From Amycolatopsis echigonensis (lineage in GTDB: Bacteria > Actinomycetota > Actinomycetes > Mycobacteriales > Pseudonocardiaceae), in contig NZ_JACJHR010000020.1 in NCBI RefSeq assembly GCF_014174495.1, positions 62,001-126,000 of the forward strand: 64,000 nucleotides of DNA. Reading direction: 5' to 3'. The position numbers were made by a program, and so were the translations under genes. The notes under the pieces were generated by a model. That model was not told the DNA's origin. It did not search any database and saw only the letters and a program-made list of their open reading frames with translations. Below, piece by piece: positions 17,257 to 27,578 of this stretch. How positions within the stretch are numbered: position 1 is the stretch's first letter; each line of letters starts with the position of its first letter.

Positions 17257-18558
17257 TCAGACCGCGACCCGGTTGCGGCCGGCGTCTTTCGCCCGGTACA
17301 GCGCGGCGTCGGCCGACCGCAGCACCTCGTCGAGGGTGGTGCCCGCCTGCGGATAGCACGCGACCCCGACGGACACGGAGAGTCCGCTGATCCGCAGCGG
17401 ACCTCCCACCGAGACGGTCAGCTCCCCCACCGCGACCCGCACCCGTTCGGCGATCCCGAGCACGTCCGTGCCGCCGGTCGCGGGCAGCAGGACCACGAAT
17501 TCCTCGCCGCCGAACCGGCCGACGGTGTCGCTTTGCCGCACCGAGGACTCAATCGTCACGGCAACCGCGGCGAGCACCTCGTCGCCGGTGAGGTGCCCGT
17601 ACGTGTCGTTGATGCGCTTGAAGTGGTCGAGATCGATCATCAGCACGGCGAACCCGCTGCCGGTCCCGCGCCGCCGGGCCCGGGTGAATTCGCGGGTCGC
17701 CAGCTCGTGCCAGCCCGCGGTGTTGAGCAACCCGGTCTTCTCGTCGGTCACGACCGCCACCTGCAACTGCTGCTTCAGCAGGAGATAGCGGTGCAGCAAC
17801 AGCAACGGCGGCAGCACGAACACCACGAGCACTGGCTGATGGACGAACGCCAGCGCGACGAGCCCGCCCAGACAGAGCGTCGCCAGCTCGAAGGCGTTGT
17901 CCTCCCACGTGCCGATGAGGTCCGCGGGCGAGCGGCTGTTCGTGTACAGGTAAATGCCTGTCGCCACGAGCACGACGTTCACAAGTTCAAAGGCAGCTGC
18001 CGCCAGTACGAGCGCGAGGACGCCGTACGCGGTATCGAGCCGCGCTTGATCCAGACCGCCGATGGTCAATACCGCAGACGCCGCGAAGCACGACAGCATC
18101 GCCCACGCGGTACTCGCCGCAAAGCGATGCGCGGGCCGCGTACGCACGTGTCGCCACACTCGCAGCCACAGATGCAGGTACAGCACCAACGCCAGCAACG
18201 CGACCCACGCCGGCGGAAGCAGGAACGCGCCGGCGAGATACCAGACGGAGGTGACATTGATGTGCGTCTGGCCGCTCATCCACCGCCGCAGCCGCTCGAT
18301 CCGCCGCGACATTTCGGCCTGCGCGATGCCCAGCCCGGCGAGCACGCCGAACGAACTGAACTGCACTGGCCCGCCGAACCCGGTCGCCAGACCGGTCGCG
18401 GTGAGCGCCGTCGCGACCGCTTCGCACGCTAGCGCGTAGCCGATCCACCGCCGCCGCGCGACCGCCCACATCGCCCAGCGCGGAGGCCAGCCGCGCCAGG
18501 CCGTCACCGCGCCGCGCACCCCGATGGGGACAGGTGCCTGCGTCACGGGCGCCCCCAC
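17257..18558 (-). CDS. Membrane diguanylate cyclase (GGDEF)
   Basis: 433 residues, GTG start. The N-terminal ~260 residues hold several hydrophobic spans (integral membrane sensor, MASE-like), then a GGDEF domain beginning at DEKTGLLNTAGWHELA. The catalytic motif is GGEEF, preceded by an intact inhibitory site RQSD five residues upstream, so c-di-GMP synthesis with product feedback is expected. FKRINDTYGHLTGDEVL is conserved. No EAL domain. The signal sensed is unknown. Neighbours do not suggest a pathway. Confidence 0.92.
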   Translation of the reverse strand: MGAPVTQAPVPIGVRGAVTAWRGWPPRWAMWAVARRRWIGYALACEAVATALTATGLATGFGGPVQFSSFGVLAGLGIAQAEMSRRIERLRRWMSGQTHINVTSVWYLAGAFLLPPAWVALLALVLYLHLWLRVWRHVRTRPAHRFAASTAWAMLSCFAASAVLTIGGLDQARLDTAYGVLALVLAAAAFELVNVVLVATGIYLYTNSRSPADLIGTWEDNAFELATLCLGGLVALAFVHQPVLVVFVLPPLLLLHRYLLLKQQLQVAVVTDEKTGLLNTAGWHELATREFTRARRRGTGSGFAVLMIDLDHFKRINDTYGHLTGDEVLAAVAVTIESSVRQSDTVGRFGGEEFVVLLPATGGTDVLGIAERVRVAVGELTVSVGGPLRISGLSVSVGVACYPQAGTTLDEVLRSADAALYRAKDAGRNRVAV

Positions 18559-18689
18559 GCGAAATTCGGCCTACGGAAGTTGCCCAGGGTAGCGGGTCGG
18601 CTCCGCAACTAGCCGAACCGAGCGAAAACTCCTTCGCGAATTGCCCGCTGGGCACGCTCTGGGTAGAGAGCGGGCAGGTGCCGGACCGG

Positions 18690-19385
18690 TCAGCGGCGCA
18701 GCTTCCGCACGATGGCCAGCACGATCAGCAGCACGACCACGCCCGCGGCCACCGGAGCCAGCCGCTTCGCGACGGACTGGCCCGCGTAGTCGAGCAGGTC
18801 GATCGCCTCGGTCTCGCCGGTCGAACCGCCGGCCGGAACGCTCCGCAGGTGCGGCTTTTCGTCGGCGGCCGGCTTCTCCTCGGCAGGCTTCTCTTCGGCC
18901 TTCTCTTCCGGCTTCTCCGCCGGAGCCGCGGCTTCTTCGGCCGGGGTCTTCAGCGAGGCCGCGAGGTTCCCCGCGAAGGTGTCGAGGATCTTGCCGCCCA
19001 CCTCGGAGATCAGGCCGCGGCCGAACTGCGCCGGGCGTCCGGTGATCGCCAGGTCGGTGGCGACCGCGCCGTGCGTGCCGCCGTCGCGCTCGGTGAGCGT
19101 GAGGGTGACCGTCGCGGCCGCGGTGCCGCCGCCGCGGGCGTCCTTGCCGGACGCCTTGATGACGACCTTGCGCGCCGCCTCGTCCTTCTCCAGGAACTCG
19201 CCGGTTCCCTTGTACAGCAGCGAAATCGGCCCCAGCTTGACCTTCACCGTGCCCGCGAAGGTGTCCCCCTCCACCTTGGTGAGCGAGGCGCCCGGCATGC
19301 ACGGGGCGACCCGCTCCGGGTCGATGACGGCCTGCCAGACCTCCCCGATCGGGGCGGGGACGGTGAATTCGTGGTCGAGCCGCAC
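18690..19385 (-). CDS. coxG: CoxG-like SRPBCC protein with C-terminal membrane anchor
   Basis: 231 residues from GTG 19385, chosen because a strong AGGAGG lies nine bases upstream. The SRPBCC/CoxG domain (VRLDHEFTVPAPIGEVWQAV, PCMPGASLTKVEGDTFAG) fills about 1-145. Then comes an Ala/Glu/Lys/Pro linker and a terminal hydrophobic helix followed by Arg/Lys. CoxG proteins recruit CO dehydrogenase-type enzymes to the membrane in other bacteria; here the anchor supports the same role. It follows coxM but is separated from it by a 53-base palindrome, so it may be expressed at a lower level. Confidence 0.85.
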   Translation of the reverse strand: MRLDHEFTVPAPIGEVWQAVIDPERVAPCMPGASLTKVEGDTFAGTVKVKLGPISLLYKGTGEFLEKDEAARKVVIKASGKDARGGGTAAATVTLTLTERDGGTHGAVATDLAITGRPAQFGRGLISEVGGKILDTFAGNLAASLKTPAEEAAAPAEKPEEKAEEKPAEEKPAADEKPHLRSVPAGGSTGETEAIDLLDYAGQSVAKRLAPVAAGVVVLLIVLAIVRKLRR

Positions 19386-19457
19386 GGGCCGACCTCCTCT
19401 CCTGCACACTGCTTCGAGCCGTTGCCGTCCACCTTACGGCCGTCTCGCGGGGAGCGG

Positions 19458-19510
19458 CCCGGGAAGGACTCCTTGGGGGACTCAGATTCCCTCAAGGAGT
19501 CCTTCCCGGG
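19458..19510. repeat. 53-base palindromic repeat, copy 2
   Basis: Outer arms CCCGGGAAGGACTCCTTG and CAAGGAGTCCTTCCCGGG are an 18-bp perfect inverted repeat; centre GGACTCAGATTCC. Between coxM and coxG on the minus strand. Compared with copy 1 both arms changed together (GTGAAGG/CCTTCAC to GGGAAGG/CCTTCCC). Confidence 0.88.
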
Positions 19511-19518
19511 CGGTCAGC

Positions 19519-20373
19519 TCAGGCGCCCACCGCCGCCGCGACGGCACGCCCGGTCAGCACCCGCGCGAGATGCTGGCGGTACTCGACGTCGGAATTGCCG
19601 TCCGCGACCGGGTTGGTGCCCTCGGCCGCGTGGGCGGCGGCCGCCCGGATCGTCTCCGCGTTGGCCTGCGCGCCGAGCAGCGCCTGCTCCACGGCTGTCG
19701 CGCGGACCGGCGTCGCGCCCATGTTCGTGAGCGCCACCCGGGCTTCCTCGATCACGCCGCCCTCGGTGCGCACGGTGGCCGCCACCGCGCACATCGACCA
19801 GGCTTGGGCGACCCGGTTGAACTTCTCGTAGTGCGCCCGCCAGCCGGTGTGCTTGGGCAGCCGCACCTCGACGAGCAGTTCGTCCGGGGCCAGCGCGGTG
19901 GTGAAGTAGTCCTGGAAGAACTCCGCCGCGGACACCGTGCGCCGCCCGTCCGGACCGGCCAGCACCAGCTCGCCGTCCAGTGCGAGCACCGGAGCCAGCA
20001 GGTCGCCCGCCGGGTCCGCGTGCGCGATCGCGCCGCCGAACGTGCCGCGGTGCCGCACCTGCGGGTCCGCGACGGTGTCGGTCGCTTCCTTCACCAGCGC
20101 GGCGTGCTCGGCGATCAACGAGTCGCGCTGGACCTCGTAATGCGTCGTCATCGCACCGACCACGAGCGCGTCGCCGTCCTCGCGCACCCCGCGCAGTTCG
20201 GCGATTTTCCCGAGGTCGATCAGCGTTGTCGGCGCGGCGAGGCGCATCCGCAGCACCGGCAGCAGGCTTTGCCCGCCCGCCAGTACCTTGGCGTCCTCGC
20301 CCGCCGCGGCGAGCGCCTGCACGGCTTCGTCCACCGTGGACGGAGCGACGTAGTCGAACGGAGCCGGGATCAC
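19519..20373 (-). CDS. coxM: FAD-binding medium subunit of a form II CO-dehydrogenase-like molybdenum hydroxylase
   Basis: 284 residues; GTG 20373 overlaps the coxL stop (GTGA) and fixes the start. The flavin-binding signature AGGQSLLP is near residue 34 and the second loop GTFGGAIAHADPAGD near the middle, as in CoxM and the xanthine dehydrogenase FAD domain. It passes electrons from the Fe-S subunit to the acceptor. Third gene of coxS-coxL-coxM. Confidence 0.93.
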   Translation of the reverse strand: MIPAPFDYVAPSTVDEAVQALAAAGEDAKVLAGGQSLLPVLRMRLAAPTTLIDLGKIAELRGVREDGDALVVGAMTTHYEVQRDSLIAEHAALVKEATDTVADPQVRHRGTFGGAIAHADPAGDLLAPVLALDGELVLAGPDGRRTVSAAEFFQDYFTTALAPDELLVEVRLPKHTGWRAHYEKFNRVAQAWSMCAVAATVRTEGGVIEEARVALTNMGATPVRATAVEQALLGAQANAETIRAAAAHAAEGTNPVADGNSDVEYRQHLARVLTGRAVAAAVGA

Positions 20374-22811
20374 TGGGCACCTCCGGAGGCGTCGATCGAA
20401 CCGAGGCCGCCGCCGGCCTCGCCGCCGGGTCCGCCGGCGTTGGCGGCGCCGCCCCGCACCGCGTTCCACACGCGCATCGGGGTAAGCGGCATTTCGATGT
20501 CGTTCACGCCGAAGTGGCGCACCGCGTCGACCACCGCATTGACCACGGCGGGCGTCGAGGCGATGGTGCCCGCCTCGCCGACTCCCTTGGCCCCCAGCGG
20601 GTTCGTGGTCGACGGCGTTTCCGTGCGGTCCGTGGTGAACGACGGCAGGTCGGCCGCCGAGGGCAGCAGGTAGTCGGCGAACGTGCCGGTGGTGAGCGTG
20701 CCGCTCTCGTCGTGCACGGCCTCCTCGAACAACGCCTGCGCGATGCCCTGTGCGAGCCCGCCGTGCACCTGGCCTTCCACGATCAGCGGGTTGACCACCT
20801 TGCCGACGTCGTCCACGCAGACGTACGACCGCAGTTTCACCCGGCCCGTTTCCGTGTCCACTTCGGCCGCGCACAAGTGGGTGCCGTGCGGGAAGGAGAA
20901 GTTCTCCGGGTCGAAGGTGGCGTCGGAATCGAGCGACGGTTCGACGCCGTCCGGCAGGTTGTGCGCGGCGAACACCGCGAGCGCGACGTCCTGGATCGTC
21001 GTCGACGAATCCGTGCCCTTCACGGTGAACTTGCCGCCGGAGAACTCGAGATCGTCCTCCGAGCACTCCAGCAGATGCGCGGCGATCGGCTTCGCCTTCG
21101 CGACCACCTTCTCCGCGGCCTTGACGATCGCGATGCCGCCGACGACCAGCGAACGCGAGCCGTAAGTGTCGAGGCCCTTGTGCGAGGACTGCGTGTCGCC
21201 GTGCAGCACCTCGACGTCCTCGAAGGACACGCCCAGCTGGTCGGCCACGATCTGGCTCCACGCCGTCTCGTGCCCCTGGCCGTGCGCGGACGCACCCGTC
21301 GTGACCTCGACCTTGCCGGTCGGCAGCATCCGCAGCGACGCGTATTCCCAGCCGCCGGCGCCGTAGTCGAGCGAACCCAGCACCCGCGACGGCGCGAGCC
21401 CGCACATTTCGGTGAACGTCGAGACCCCGATGCCGAGCTGCACCGGATCGTTCGCCTCGCGGCGTTCCTTCTGCTCGCGGCGCAGCGCGTCGTAGCCGAA
21501 GAGCTCCTTGGCCTTCGCGGTCGCGGCCTCGTAGTTGCCGGAGTCGTAGGTGAGCCCGCACACCGTGGTGAACGGGAATTCCTCGTGCTTGATCCAGTTC
21601 TTTTCGCGCAGCTCCACCGGGTCCATGCCCAGTTCGTCGGCCAGCTCGTCCATGATCCGCTCGATCGCGAACGTCGCTTCCGGACGGCCCGCGCCGCGGT
21701 AGGCGTCGGTGAGCGTGGTCGTGGTGAAGACGTTGGTGCAGGCGAAGTGGTAGGCCGGGATCTTGTAGATCGCGTTGAACATGAACGCGCCGAGGATCGG
21801 CACGCCCGGTCCGACCAGGCCGTTGTACGCGCCGAGGTTGGCGAGCAGTTCGACCTTGAGCCCGGTGACCGTCCCGTCGGCCTTCGCCGAGATCGTGATG
21901 TCCTGGATCTGGTCGCGGCCGTGGTGCGCGGCGAGCATCGTCTCGGACCGGGATTCGTTCCACTTCACCGGCTTGCCGAGCTTGTTCGCGACGAGCACGG
22001 TCATCATTTCCTCGGGCAGCACGCCGATCTTGCCGCCGAACCCGCCGCCGACGTCCGGGGCGATCACGCGCAGCTTGTGCTCCGGGATGCCGAGCGTCAG
22101 CGCGGACATCACGCGCAGGATGTGCGGCACCTGGGTGGCCGACCACATGGTCAGCTGCGCGCCGGTCGGGTCGACCACGCACGCGCGCGGCTCCATGAAC
22201 GCGGGCACCAGGCGCTGCTGACGGAACCGTCGCTTCAGCACGATCTCCGAAGAGGACAGTGCTTCCTCGACGTTGCCGCCGGTGCCTGCTTCAGCCGAGT
22301 CGAAGGCCCAGAAGGCGTTCTTGTTGCTGCCGAGTTCTTCGTGCACGAGCGGCGCGTCTTCGGCGAGCGCGGCTTCCAGGTCGAGAACCGGCGGCAGTTC
22401 GTCGTACTCCACCTCGATCGCCTCAAGCGCGTCGTGCGCCTCCGCAGCGGACCGTGCGACCACGACGGCCACGCCCTCGCCAGCGAAATTCACCCGATCC
22501 GACGCCAGCACCGGACGTCGTGGGGCAGCCATGTCCGGCGTGATCGGCCACGCGCACGGCATGCCGATCGCCCCCTCGGGATCGAGGTCAGCCGCGGTGT
22601 AAACAGCGACGACACCGGCGGATTCTTTCGCCGCCGACGTGTCGATCGAAACGATCTTCGCGTGCGCCAGCGGACTCCGGAGCACCGCGAGGTGCAGCAT
22701 GCCGGGCAACGCGATGTTGTCCGTCCACCGGGTACGCCCGGTGATGAGCCGCTCGTCTTCCTTGCGGCGACGGGACTTTCCGACTTCAGGCTCGATCGTG
22801 GCAGTCATCAT
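20370..22811 (-). CDS. coxL: Molybdopterin-binding large subunit, form II CoxL-like hydroxylase
   Basis: 813 residues. The active-site loop reads [10 protein letters not shown], which defines form II enzymes. True CO dehydrogenases (form I) carry AYxCSFR with the Cu-ligating Cys, absent here. Other Mo-pocket motifs are present: [15 protein letters not shown] and the catalytic Glu in [10 protein letters not shown]. The natural substrate of form II enzymes is mostly unknown; aldehydes, N-heterocycles or purines are candidates. Overlaps both neighbours by four bases. CO oxidation should not be assumed. Confidence 0.93.
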   Translation of the reverse strand: MMTATIEPEVGKSRRRKEDERLITGRTRWTDNIALPGMLHLAVLRSPLAHAKIVSIDTSAAKESAGVVAVYTAADLDPEGAIGMPCAWPITPDMAAPRRPVLASDRVNFAGEGVAVVVARSAAEAHDALEAIEVEYDELPPVLDLEAALAEDAPLVHEELGSNKNAFWAFDSAEAGTGGNVEEALSSSEIVLKRRFRQQRLVPAFMEPRACVVDPTGAQLTMWSATQVPHILRVMSALTLGIPEHKLRVIAPDVGGGFGGKIGVLPEEMMTVLVANKLGKPVKWNESRSETMLAAHHGRDQIQDITISAKADGTVTGLKVELLANLGAYNGLVGPGVPILGAFMFNAIYKIPAYHFACTNVFTTTTLTDAYRGAGRPEATFAIERIMDELADELGMDPVELREKNWIKHEEFPFTTVCGLTYDSGNYEAATAKAKELFGYDALRREQKERREANDPVQLGIGVSTFTEMCGLAPSRVLGSLDYGAGGWEYASLRMLPTGKVEVTTGASAHGQGHETAWSQIVADQLGVSFEDVEVLHGDTQSSHKGLDTYGSRSLVVGGIAIVKAAEKVVAKAKPIAAHLLECSEDDLEFSGGKFTVKGTDSSTTIQDVALAVFAAHNLPDGVEPSLDSDATFDPENFSFPHGTHLCAAEVDTETGRVKLRSYVCVDDVGKVVNPLIVEGQVHGGLAQGIAQALFEEAVHDESGTLTTGTFADYLLPSAADLPSFTTDRTETPSTTNPLGAKGVGEAGTIASTPAVVNAVVDAVRHFGVNDIEMPLTPMRVWNAVRGGAANAGGPGGEAGGGLGSIDASGGAQ

Positions 22812-23332
22812 TCACCACCCACGCCGACGTGGTTGGGCTGATCGATCTTCTCGGCATCCGGCCCGGCACCAGGACTCATGTGCTTCGCGGCGTCGCGAAC
22901 CGCCTTCACGATGTTCTGGTAACCGGTGCAGCGGCAGAGGTTGCCCTCGAGCCCCTCGCGGACCGCTTGTTCGTCCGGATCCGGGTTGTCGGCCAGCAGG
23001 TCGATGGACTGCATGATCATGCCCGGTGTGCAGAACCCGCACTGCAGCGCGTGGTTGTCGTGGAACGCCTGCTGGACCGGGTGCAGCTGGCCGTCGCGGG
23101 CCAGCCCCTCGATGGTGGTGACCTCGCATCCGTCGGCCTGCACGGCGAGGACGGAACAGGATTTCACGCTGTGTCCGTCGAGATGGACGGTGCACGCGCC
23201 GCAGTTGCTGGTGTCGCACCCGACGACGGTGCCCACCTTCCCGACGCGTTCCCGTAAGTAGTGGACGAGCAGGGTGCGCGGCTCGACGTCATCGGTGTAT
23301 TTCGTGCCGTCGACAGTGACGGTGATGCGCAT
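22808..23332 (-). CDS. coxS: [2Fe-2S] small subunit of the molybdenum hydroxylase
   Basis: 174 residues from ATG 23332; a TTG one codon upstream is in frame but unlikely. The plant-ferredoxin-type cluster is bound by [10 protein letters not shown] with a later Cys (KSCSV), and the second cluster by QCGFCTPGM plus CRCTGY, the family arrangement. First gene of the structural operon and transferring electrons from the Mo site to FAD. Upstream lies an 850-base gene-free gap that should hold its promoter. Confidence 0.94.
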   Translation of the reverse strand: MRITVTVDGTKYTDDVEPRTLLVHYLRERVGKVGTVVGCDTSNCGACTVHLDGHSVKSCSVLAVQADGCEVTTIEGLARDGQLHPVQQAFHDNHALQCGFCTPGMIMQSIDLLADNPDPDEQAVREGLEGNLCRCTGYQNIVKAVRDAAKHMSPGAGPDAEKIDQPNHVGVGGE

Positions 23333-24182
23333 CAAAGGCCTCCAAGTGCAAATGCCCGCCAGCCCCGGCGGAGGCGGCGGGCCGGTTCGGGAACGGCCAA
23401 GGCGCGATCGTGATCGGCCTCACAGGGGAGCGTGCTACGCCTTTCGCGCGCGGACAAGTCCTGATGTCGCACGTCGGCTGGGTCGTTCCGCAGATGCGGT
23501 GTTTTTGGGGTCTTTGATGCGCAGATGCGTGAAGCCGGACGGGTGATTTTTCCTCCGTCGGAGCTGGCGGGCGGATCTTCCCGAGGGTGCCGGGTTTCGG
23601 GTCGGGGGTTCACCGGGTTTCGTTGCGGGGAAGGGGGTTTCCCGGCGAATCGCGCCGACTCGCCGCATCGTTCGCATGAGGCTCTGCCGGGCCTGGCGCT
23701 CCTTGGCAGGTGATGCCCTCCGCACCAGCAGCCACACCCCGACGCTCTGGCCACCTCGTACGGCTGTCTGATCTCCGCCTGTCCGTCGAACTGGTGGCAT
23801 TTCCGGACGGTTGGCGCGCCACCAGCCGGAATGCACCCTCGCGGCCACCCGCACGACCGTTCGAGCTCCGCCTCCCCTCGACCTAGCAGCGCTTCCACAC
23901 AGTTCGCGCACCACCAGCCGAAATGCACCATCCCGGCCACCCGCACGGCTGCCGCGCTTCCCGGCAGCGGCCGCTCGATCCTCGCAACGCCTACTGCGCT
24001 GCCCGGGGCAGCCGCCCTCAGGTGGCGGATTCCTGGCCGGAGTTGCGAGGTCTTCAGCTCCGTGTCCGCCCAGCCCGCACCTGGCCACCAGCCGCCGCAT
24101 CCGCTCCGCGAAGCCGATCAGCCGCTCGGCCCAGCGCCGTCAGGCACCGAATCCCGGGCCGGGCCTCAGCTCTCCCTGCAGA
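23333..24182. other. Gene-free gap inside the cox cluster
   Basis: 850 bases with no frame I would call a gene; the long frames in it lack family motifs and typical start sites. It contains a 35-base direct repeat (23821-23855 and 23913-23947, 32 of 35 identical, 92 bases apart) rich in CCACCCGCACG. Short T-runs near 23500-23560 are the most AT-rich part and could belong to the coxS promoter. Otherwise I see nothing in it. Confidence 0.6.
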
Positions 24183-25295
24183 TCAGCTGTGGATCCGCCC
24201 GCTCAACGCCGCCAGCCGCTGCCCGGTCCCGCTCCAGCGCAGGGCGATGATCTCCGCGGCGATCGACACGGCCGTCTCTTCCGGCGTGCGCGCGCCGAGG
24301 TCGAGGCCGATCGGCGACGACAGGCGTTCCAGCTCGCTCTCGGTGATCCCCGCCTCGCGCAGCCGCGCGAACCGGTCGTCGTGTGTCTTGCGGGAACCCA
24401 TCGCGCCGACGTACCCGACGTCGAGCCGCAGCGCGACCTCCAGCAGCGGCACGTCGAACTTCGGATCGTGCGTGAGGACCGCGATCGCCGTCCGCCCGTC
24501 GATCCGGCCCGCCTCAGCCTCGGCCTTCAGGTAACGGTGCGGCCAGTCGACCACCACGTCGTGCGCCTCCGGGAATCGGCTGCTGGTCGCGAACACCGGA
24601 CGCGCGTCGCACACCGTCACCTGATATCCGAGATAAGCACCCATCCGTGCCATCGCGGCGGCGAAGTCGATCGCTCCGAACACAAGCAGTCGCGGCGGCG
24701 GCTCGAAGGAGTTCACGAAGACGGCCATACCCTCGCCGCGACGTTGCCCGTCCGGTCCGTAGTGGAGGGTCCCGGTGCGTCCGGCGGCAAGAAGCCCGCG
24801 CGCGTCGTCCGCGACGGCATCGTTCATCCGGGACGAGCCAAGGGACCCCTCGACCCGGTCCGGCCACACGATCATGTGCTCGCCGACCAAACCCGGTGTC
24901 TCGTGCTCCACGATCGTGACGACCGCGACCGGCTCGCCGCCGCGCACCGACTCGACGACGCGCTCCAGTTCCGGCATCGATTCGCGGTCCACCGGCTCGA
25001 CGTAGATGTCGATGATCCCGCCGCAGGTCAGCCCGACCGCGAAGGCGTCGTCGTCGCTGACGCCGTACCGCTGCAAAACCGGCTTCCGCTCGGCGACGAC
25101 CTCGTTGGCCAGTTCGTACACCGCGCCCTCGACGCAGCCGCCGGACACACTCCCTACGACCGTGCCGTCCGGCGCGACCATCATCGACGCGCCCGGTGCC
25201 CGCGGCGCCGACGAAAACGTGGCCACCACCGTGCCGAGCCCGACCGTTTCGCCCGCCTGCCAGCGGCGGTACACGTCGTCCAGTACGTCACGCAT
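24183..25295 (-). CDS. XdhC/CoxI-family maturation factor for the molybdenum hydroxylase
   Basis: 370 residues. N-terminal XdhC_CoxI domain (GLGTVVATFSSAPRAPGASM, VVGSVSGGCVEGAVYE) and a C-terminal Rossmann domain (LLVFGAIDFAAAMARMGAYLG, YVGAMGSRKT). XdhC binds molybdenum cofactor and loads the sulfurated form into the apo-enzyme. ATG 25295 overlaps the end of the coxE-like gene by eight bases, so they are translated together. Placement within the cox block ties it to the hydroxylase. Confidence 0.92.
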   Translation of the reverse strand: MRDVLDDVYRRWQAGETVGLGTVVATFSSAPRAPGASMMVAPDGTVVGSVSGGCVEGAVYELANEVVAERKPVLQRYGVSDDDAFAVGLTCGGIIDIYVEPVDRESMPELERVVESVRGGEPVAVVTIVEHETPGLVGEHMIVWPDRVEGSLGSSRMNDAVADDARGLLAAGRTGTLHYGPDGQRRGEGMAVFVNSFEPPPRLLVFGAIDFAAAMARMGAYLGYQVTVCDARPVFATSSRFPEAHDVVVDWPHRYLKAEAEAGRIDGRTAIAVLTHDPKFDVPLLEVALRLDVGYVGAMGSRKTHDDRFARLREAGITESELERLSSPIGLDLGARTPEETAVSIAAEIIALRWSGTGQRLAALSGRIHS

Positions 25296-26412
25296 CGGCA
25301 ATCTCCCCGAGGAGTCGTTCCAACGTCGCCAGGCTGTGCCCGGCCAGCAACCGGTCGATGTGCGGCAGGGCGGCCACGATGCCGGATTGGACCGGAGCAT
25401 AACCCTCGCGCCCTGCGTGCGGATTCACCCAGAATACGGCGTGCGCGAGGCGGCGCAGCCTGCCAAGCTGCTCGGCCAGCAGGCTGACGTCGCCGCGCTC
25501 CCACCCGTCGGAGAACACGGTGACTACCGCCCGTCGCGCGAACCCGCGCTGGCCCCACCGGTCGAGAAAGACCCGGAGCGTCTCGCCAAGCCGCGTCCCA
25601 CCAGCGAAATCGGGCACCGCGGTGCCGGCGGCGAGCATCGCTTGCTCCGGATCGCGTTGCCGGAGCTGACGGGACACTCGCGTCATCCGAGTACCCAGCG
25701 TAAATACCTCGACCGACATCGGTGCCGCCCGCGCGACGACATGCGCGAACCGCAGCAACGCGTCGGCATACGGGCTCATCGAACCGGAAACGTCGATCAG
25801 CAACACGACTTTCCGCGCCCTTGTCCCCCGGCGAAGATGGGCCAGCCGAACAGGCTCGCCGCCGGACGCGAGCATCGCCCGCAAAGTCCGCGCCGGGTCA
25901 AGCGCACCCCGATGCGCAGGTGCCCGCCGCGCCGCTCGCCGCCGCGGCAAGACCGGATGCAGTGTCGCGAGCAACTCCCGCAAGTGCTCCCGCTCAGCTT
26001 TGGTGAGCTCGGCGAGATCCCGATGCCGGAGAACCTCATGGTCGCTCGCCGCGACCCGGAGCGAGTCGTGGGATTCCTGGGTGCTGTCCCCCTCGCCACC
26101 AGCCGCGACCAGCGGCGCGATCCGGGCCTGCTTCCGCACCGGAGTCCCCGACGTCGCCTTCGGACTGTCGTCCCCCTCGAACCACCGCGCGAAGGCTTCC
26201 TCGTACCGGGGCAGGTCGTCGGGATCGGAACAGAGCGTCAACCGCCCGACCCAGTACAACTGCGTCGGCCGAGCGACGTCGACCTTCGCCACCGCGGACA
26301 GGTAAGCCTGCACCCGCCGCGCGTCACAGGCGACGCCCGCCTCCCGCAACGCCGCCGCGAACCCAGCGTAGCCAGCAAGCGGGTCAGCGACTTCGGTGCT
26401 CATGTCCCCCAT
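25288..26412 (-). CDS. coxE: CoxE-like VWA-domain protein
   Basis: 374 residues. The C-terminal von Willebrand A domain starts with the metal-ion-dependent adhesion site DVSGSMS at 207-213, with the later Thr and Asp in AGGTRLGET and FSDGWERGD. CoxE works with the CoxD ATPase in assembling the active site of carboxydotroph enzymes. Two in-frame ATGs at 26412 and 26403 are possible; the first has a GGGG run at suitable distance. coxD lies 1.2 kb upstream across a gene-free gap rather than next to it, which is unusual for this ATPase-VWA pair. Confidence 0.9.
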   Translation of the reverse strand: MGDMSTEVADPLAGYAGFAAALREAGVACDARRVQAYLSAVAKVDVARPTQLYWVGRLTLCSDPDDLPRYEEAFARWFEGDDSPKATSGTPVRKQARIAPLVAAGGEGDSTQESHDSLRVAASDHEVLRHRDLAELTKAEREHLRELLATLHPVLPRRRAARRAPAHRGALDPARTLRAMLASGGEPVRLAHLRRGTRARKVVLLIDVSGSMSPYADALLRFAHVVARAAPMSVEVFTLGTRMTRVSRQLRQRDPEQAMLAAGTAVPDFAGGTRLGETLRVFLDRWGQRGFARRAVVTVFSDGWERGDVSLLAEQLGRLRRLAHAVFWVNPHAGREGYAPVQSGIVAALPHIDRLLAGHSLATLERLLGEIADA

Positions 26413-27578
26413 TGTGACCCCAACACCGAAAACCGCGCCCCGACAGCCGATCCGGCCTGGTTCAGGCGTCCTTCACTAGCTCCGACGGACGGTTCAGCTG
26501 TCTTGGGCGACTGTTCGACCACGTGCCGGGGGTTGCCAGCAACGATCTTGGCGCGCGGCGGTTTTTGGTCTCGCGGAACTTCGCGGCCGTGTGGGACGTC
26601 GTGGTCGCGACCTTCGTGGTCATGCGAAGCTTCGTGGTCGTGCGGGCCTTCGTGGTCGCGCCGAGGTCCTTGGCCGGACCGAGGTTCTCGCGCACGCCAA
26701 GGATCCGGCTTGAGCTGCTCCAGCTCGCCAGCGTTCCTCCGCACCGCCATTCCAGTCTGAACCGCAGCGGCCCCGCAGATGTTCCGGCGCGCGCCATCTC
26801 ATTTCCAGTTCGCCGCGCCTTGCGATCACAACCGGCCCTGCCCGTACCGCGCTGTCCAGCCCGTGTCTGCCCGCCCGGCCGACACCTAACCTCCCGCTTC
26901 CGACGCCCGGCCCGAGCTGCTCAAGATCGGCAAAAACTCCCGCGCCGCATCCGAACCATCCGGCAACTTCGGCCCGTGCACTCAACCGGAACTCCTAGCC
27001 GGTAGCGCTCGCAAGCACCCGTGCCGTACCGATGATTCCGCGCACTACTGCTTCCTTCGAGAAGCACCGCCACAGTTCCCCGGGCTCCAACCTCCCAGGC
27101 ACTGCCCCGCTTGCCCACCCGACGCCCCATCGCGTCGAGCCGCCGAGGCACCCGCCTGGCCCCAACAACCCGCGCGCCGCATCAAGCCGCCCAGCCGCTC
27201 CGCCCCGCTCGGCCCACCAGCCGCACGCCGCGCCGAACTCCCCAGGCCCCACTCCACGCAACCCCATCGCGTCTGCGAAGGGCGGCCGCGCACGCCGTCC
27301 CGCCTCCGGGACAGCGTGCGCGGACCGTGGTTGCGCGCAGCGGCCAGCCTCGGTAGCGCAAGGCGGGCGCGCGGAACCTTCAGGAAAGAACGGAACTCAG
27401 CGGACAGCCAGGAGGGCAGTCCGGTCGAAGTCGGTCACGAGCCCTCCTTCCGGCACAGTCACAGTCACAAAAACAAAATCAGTGAAGTCGGCGAAGTCGT
27501 TCCAGCGATGGTTCAAGCATGCCCGATCCCGCACACCGCCGCAACGGAATTATCCGATCGTCCACAATAGACGGAAAG
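26413..27578. other. Gene-free gap between coxD and coxE
   Basis: 1166 bases without a convincing gene. At 26597-26665 an 18-base unit around CTTCGTGGTC is repeated about four times. From about 26850 to 27420 the plus strand is C-rich and low in complexity (many CCG/CCC words). The last 130 bases before coxD's stop are AT-richer, with CACAGTCACAGTCACAAAAA near 27458. No RNA gene or mobile element was recognised. Confidence 0.55.
26597..26665 (-). repeat. Short tandem repeat reading as His/Asp-rich peptide
   Basis: About four copies of an 18-base unit (core CTTCGTGGTC on the plus strand). On the minus strand it translates as RDHEGPHDHEASHDHEGRDHD inside an unassigned 116-codon frame (26750-26400) that ends at the coxE start. 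Whether it is translated is unknown; the repeat itself is plain in the sequence. Confidence 0.6.

Noticed and set aside
20370..22811. Aerobic CO dehydrogenase (form I)
   Set aside because: The active-site loop is AYRGAGR, not AYxCSFR; the Cu-ligating Cys is missing.
19980..22841. 953-codon plus-strand frame opposite coxL/coxM
   Set aside because: Shadow frame; coxL and coxM have complete cofactor motifs on the minus strand.
23435..24100. 221-codon minus-strand frame upstream of coxS
   Set aside because: No recognisable domain or start signal, and the sequence contains direct repeats. Treated as gene-free.
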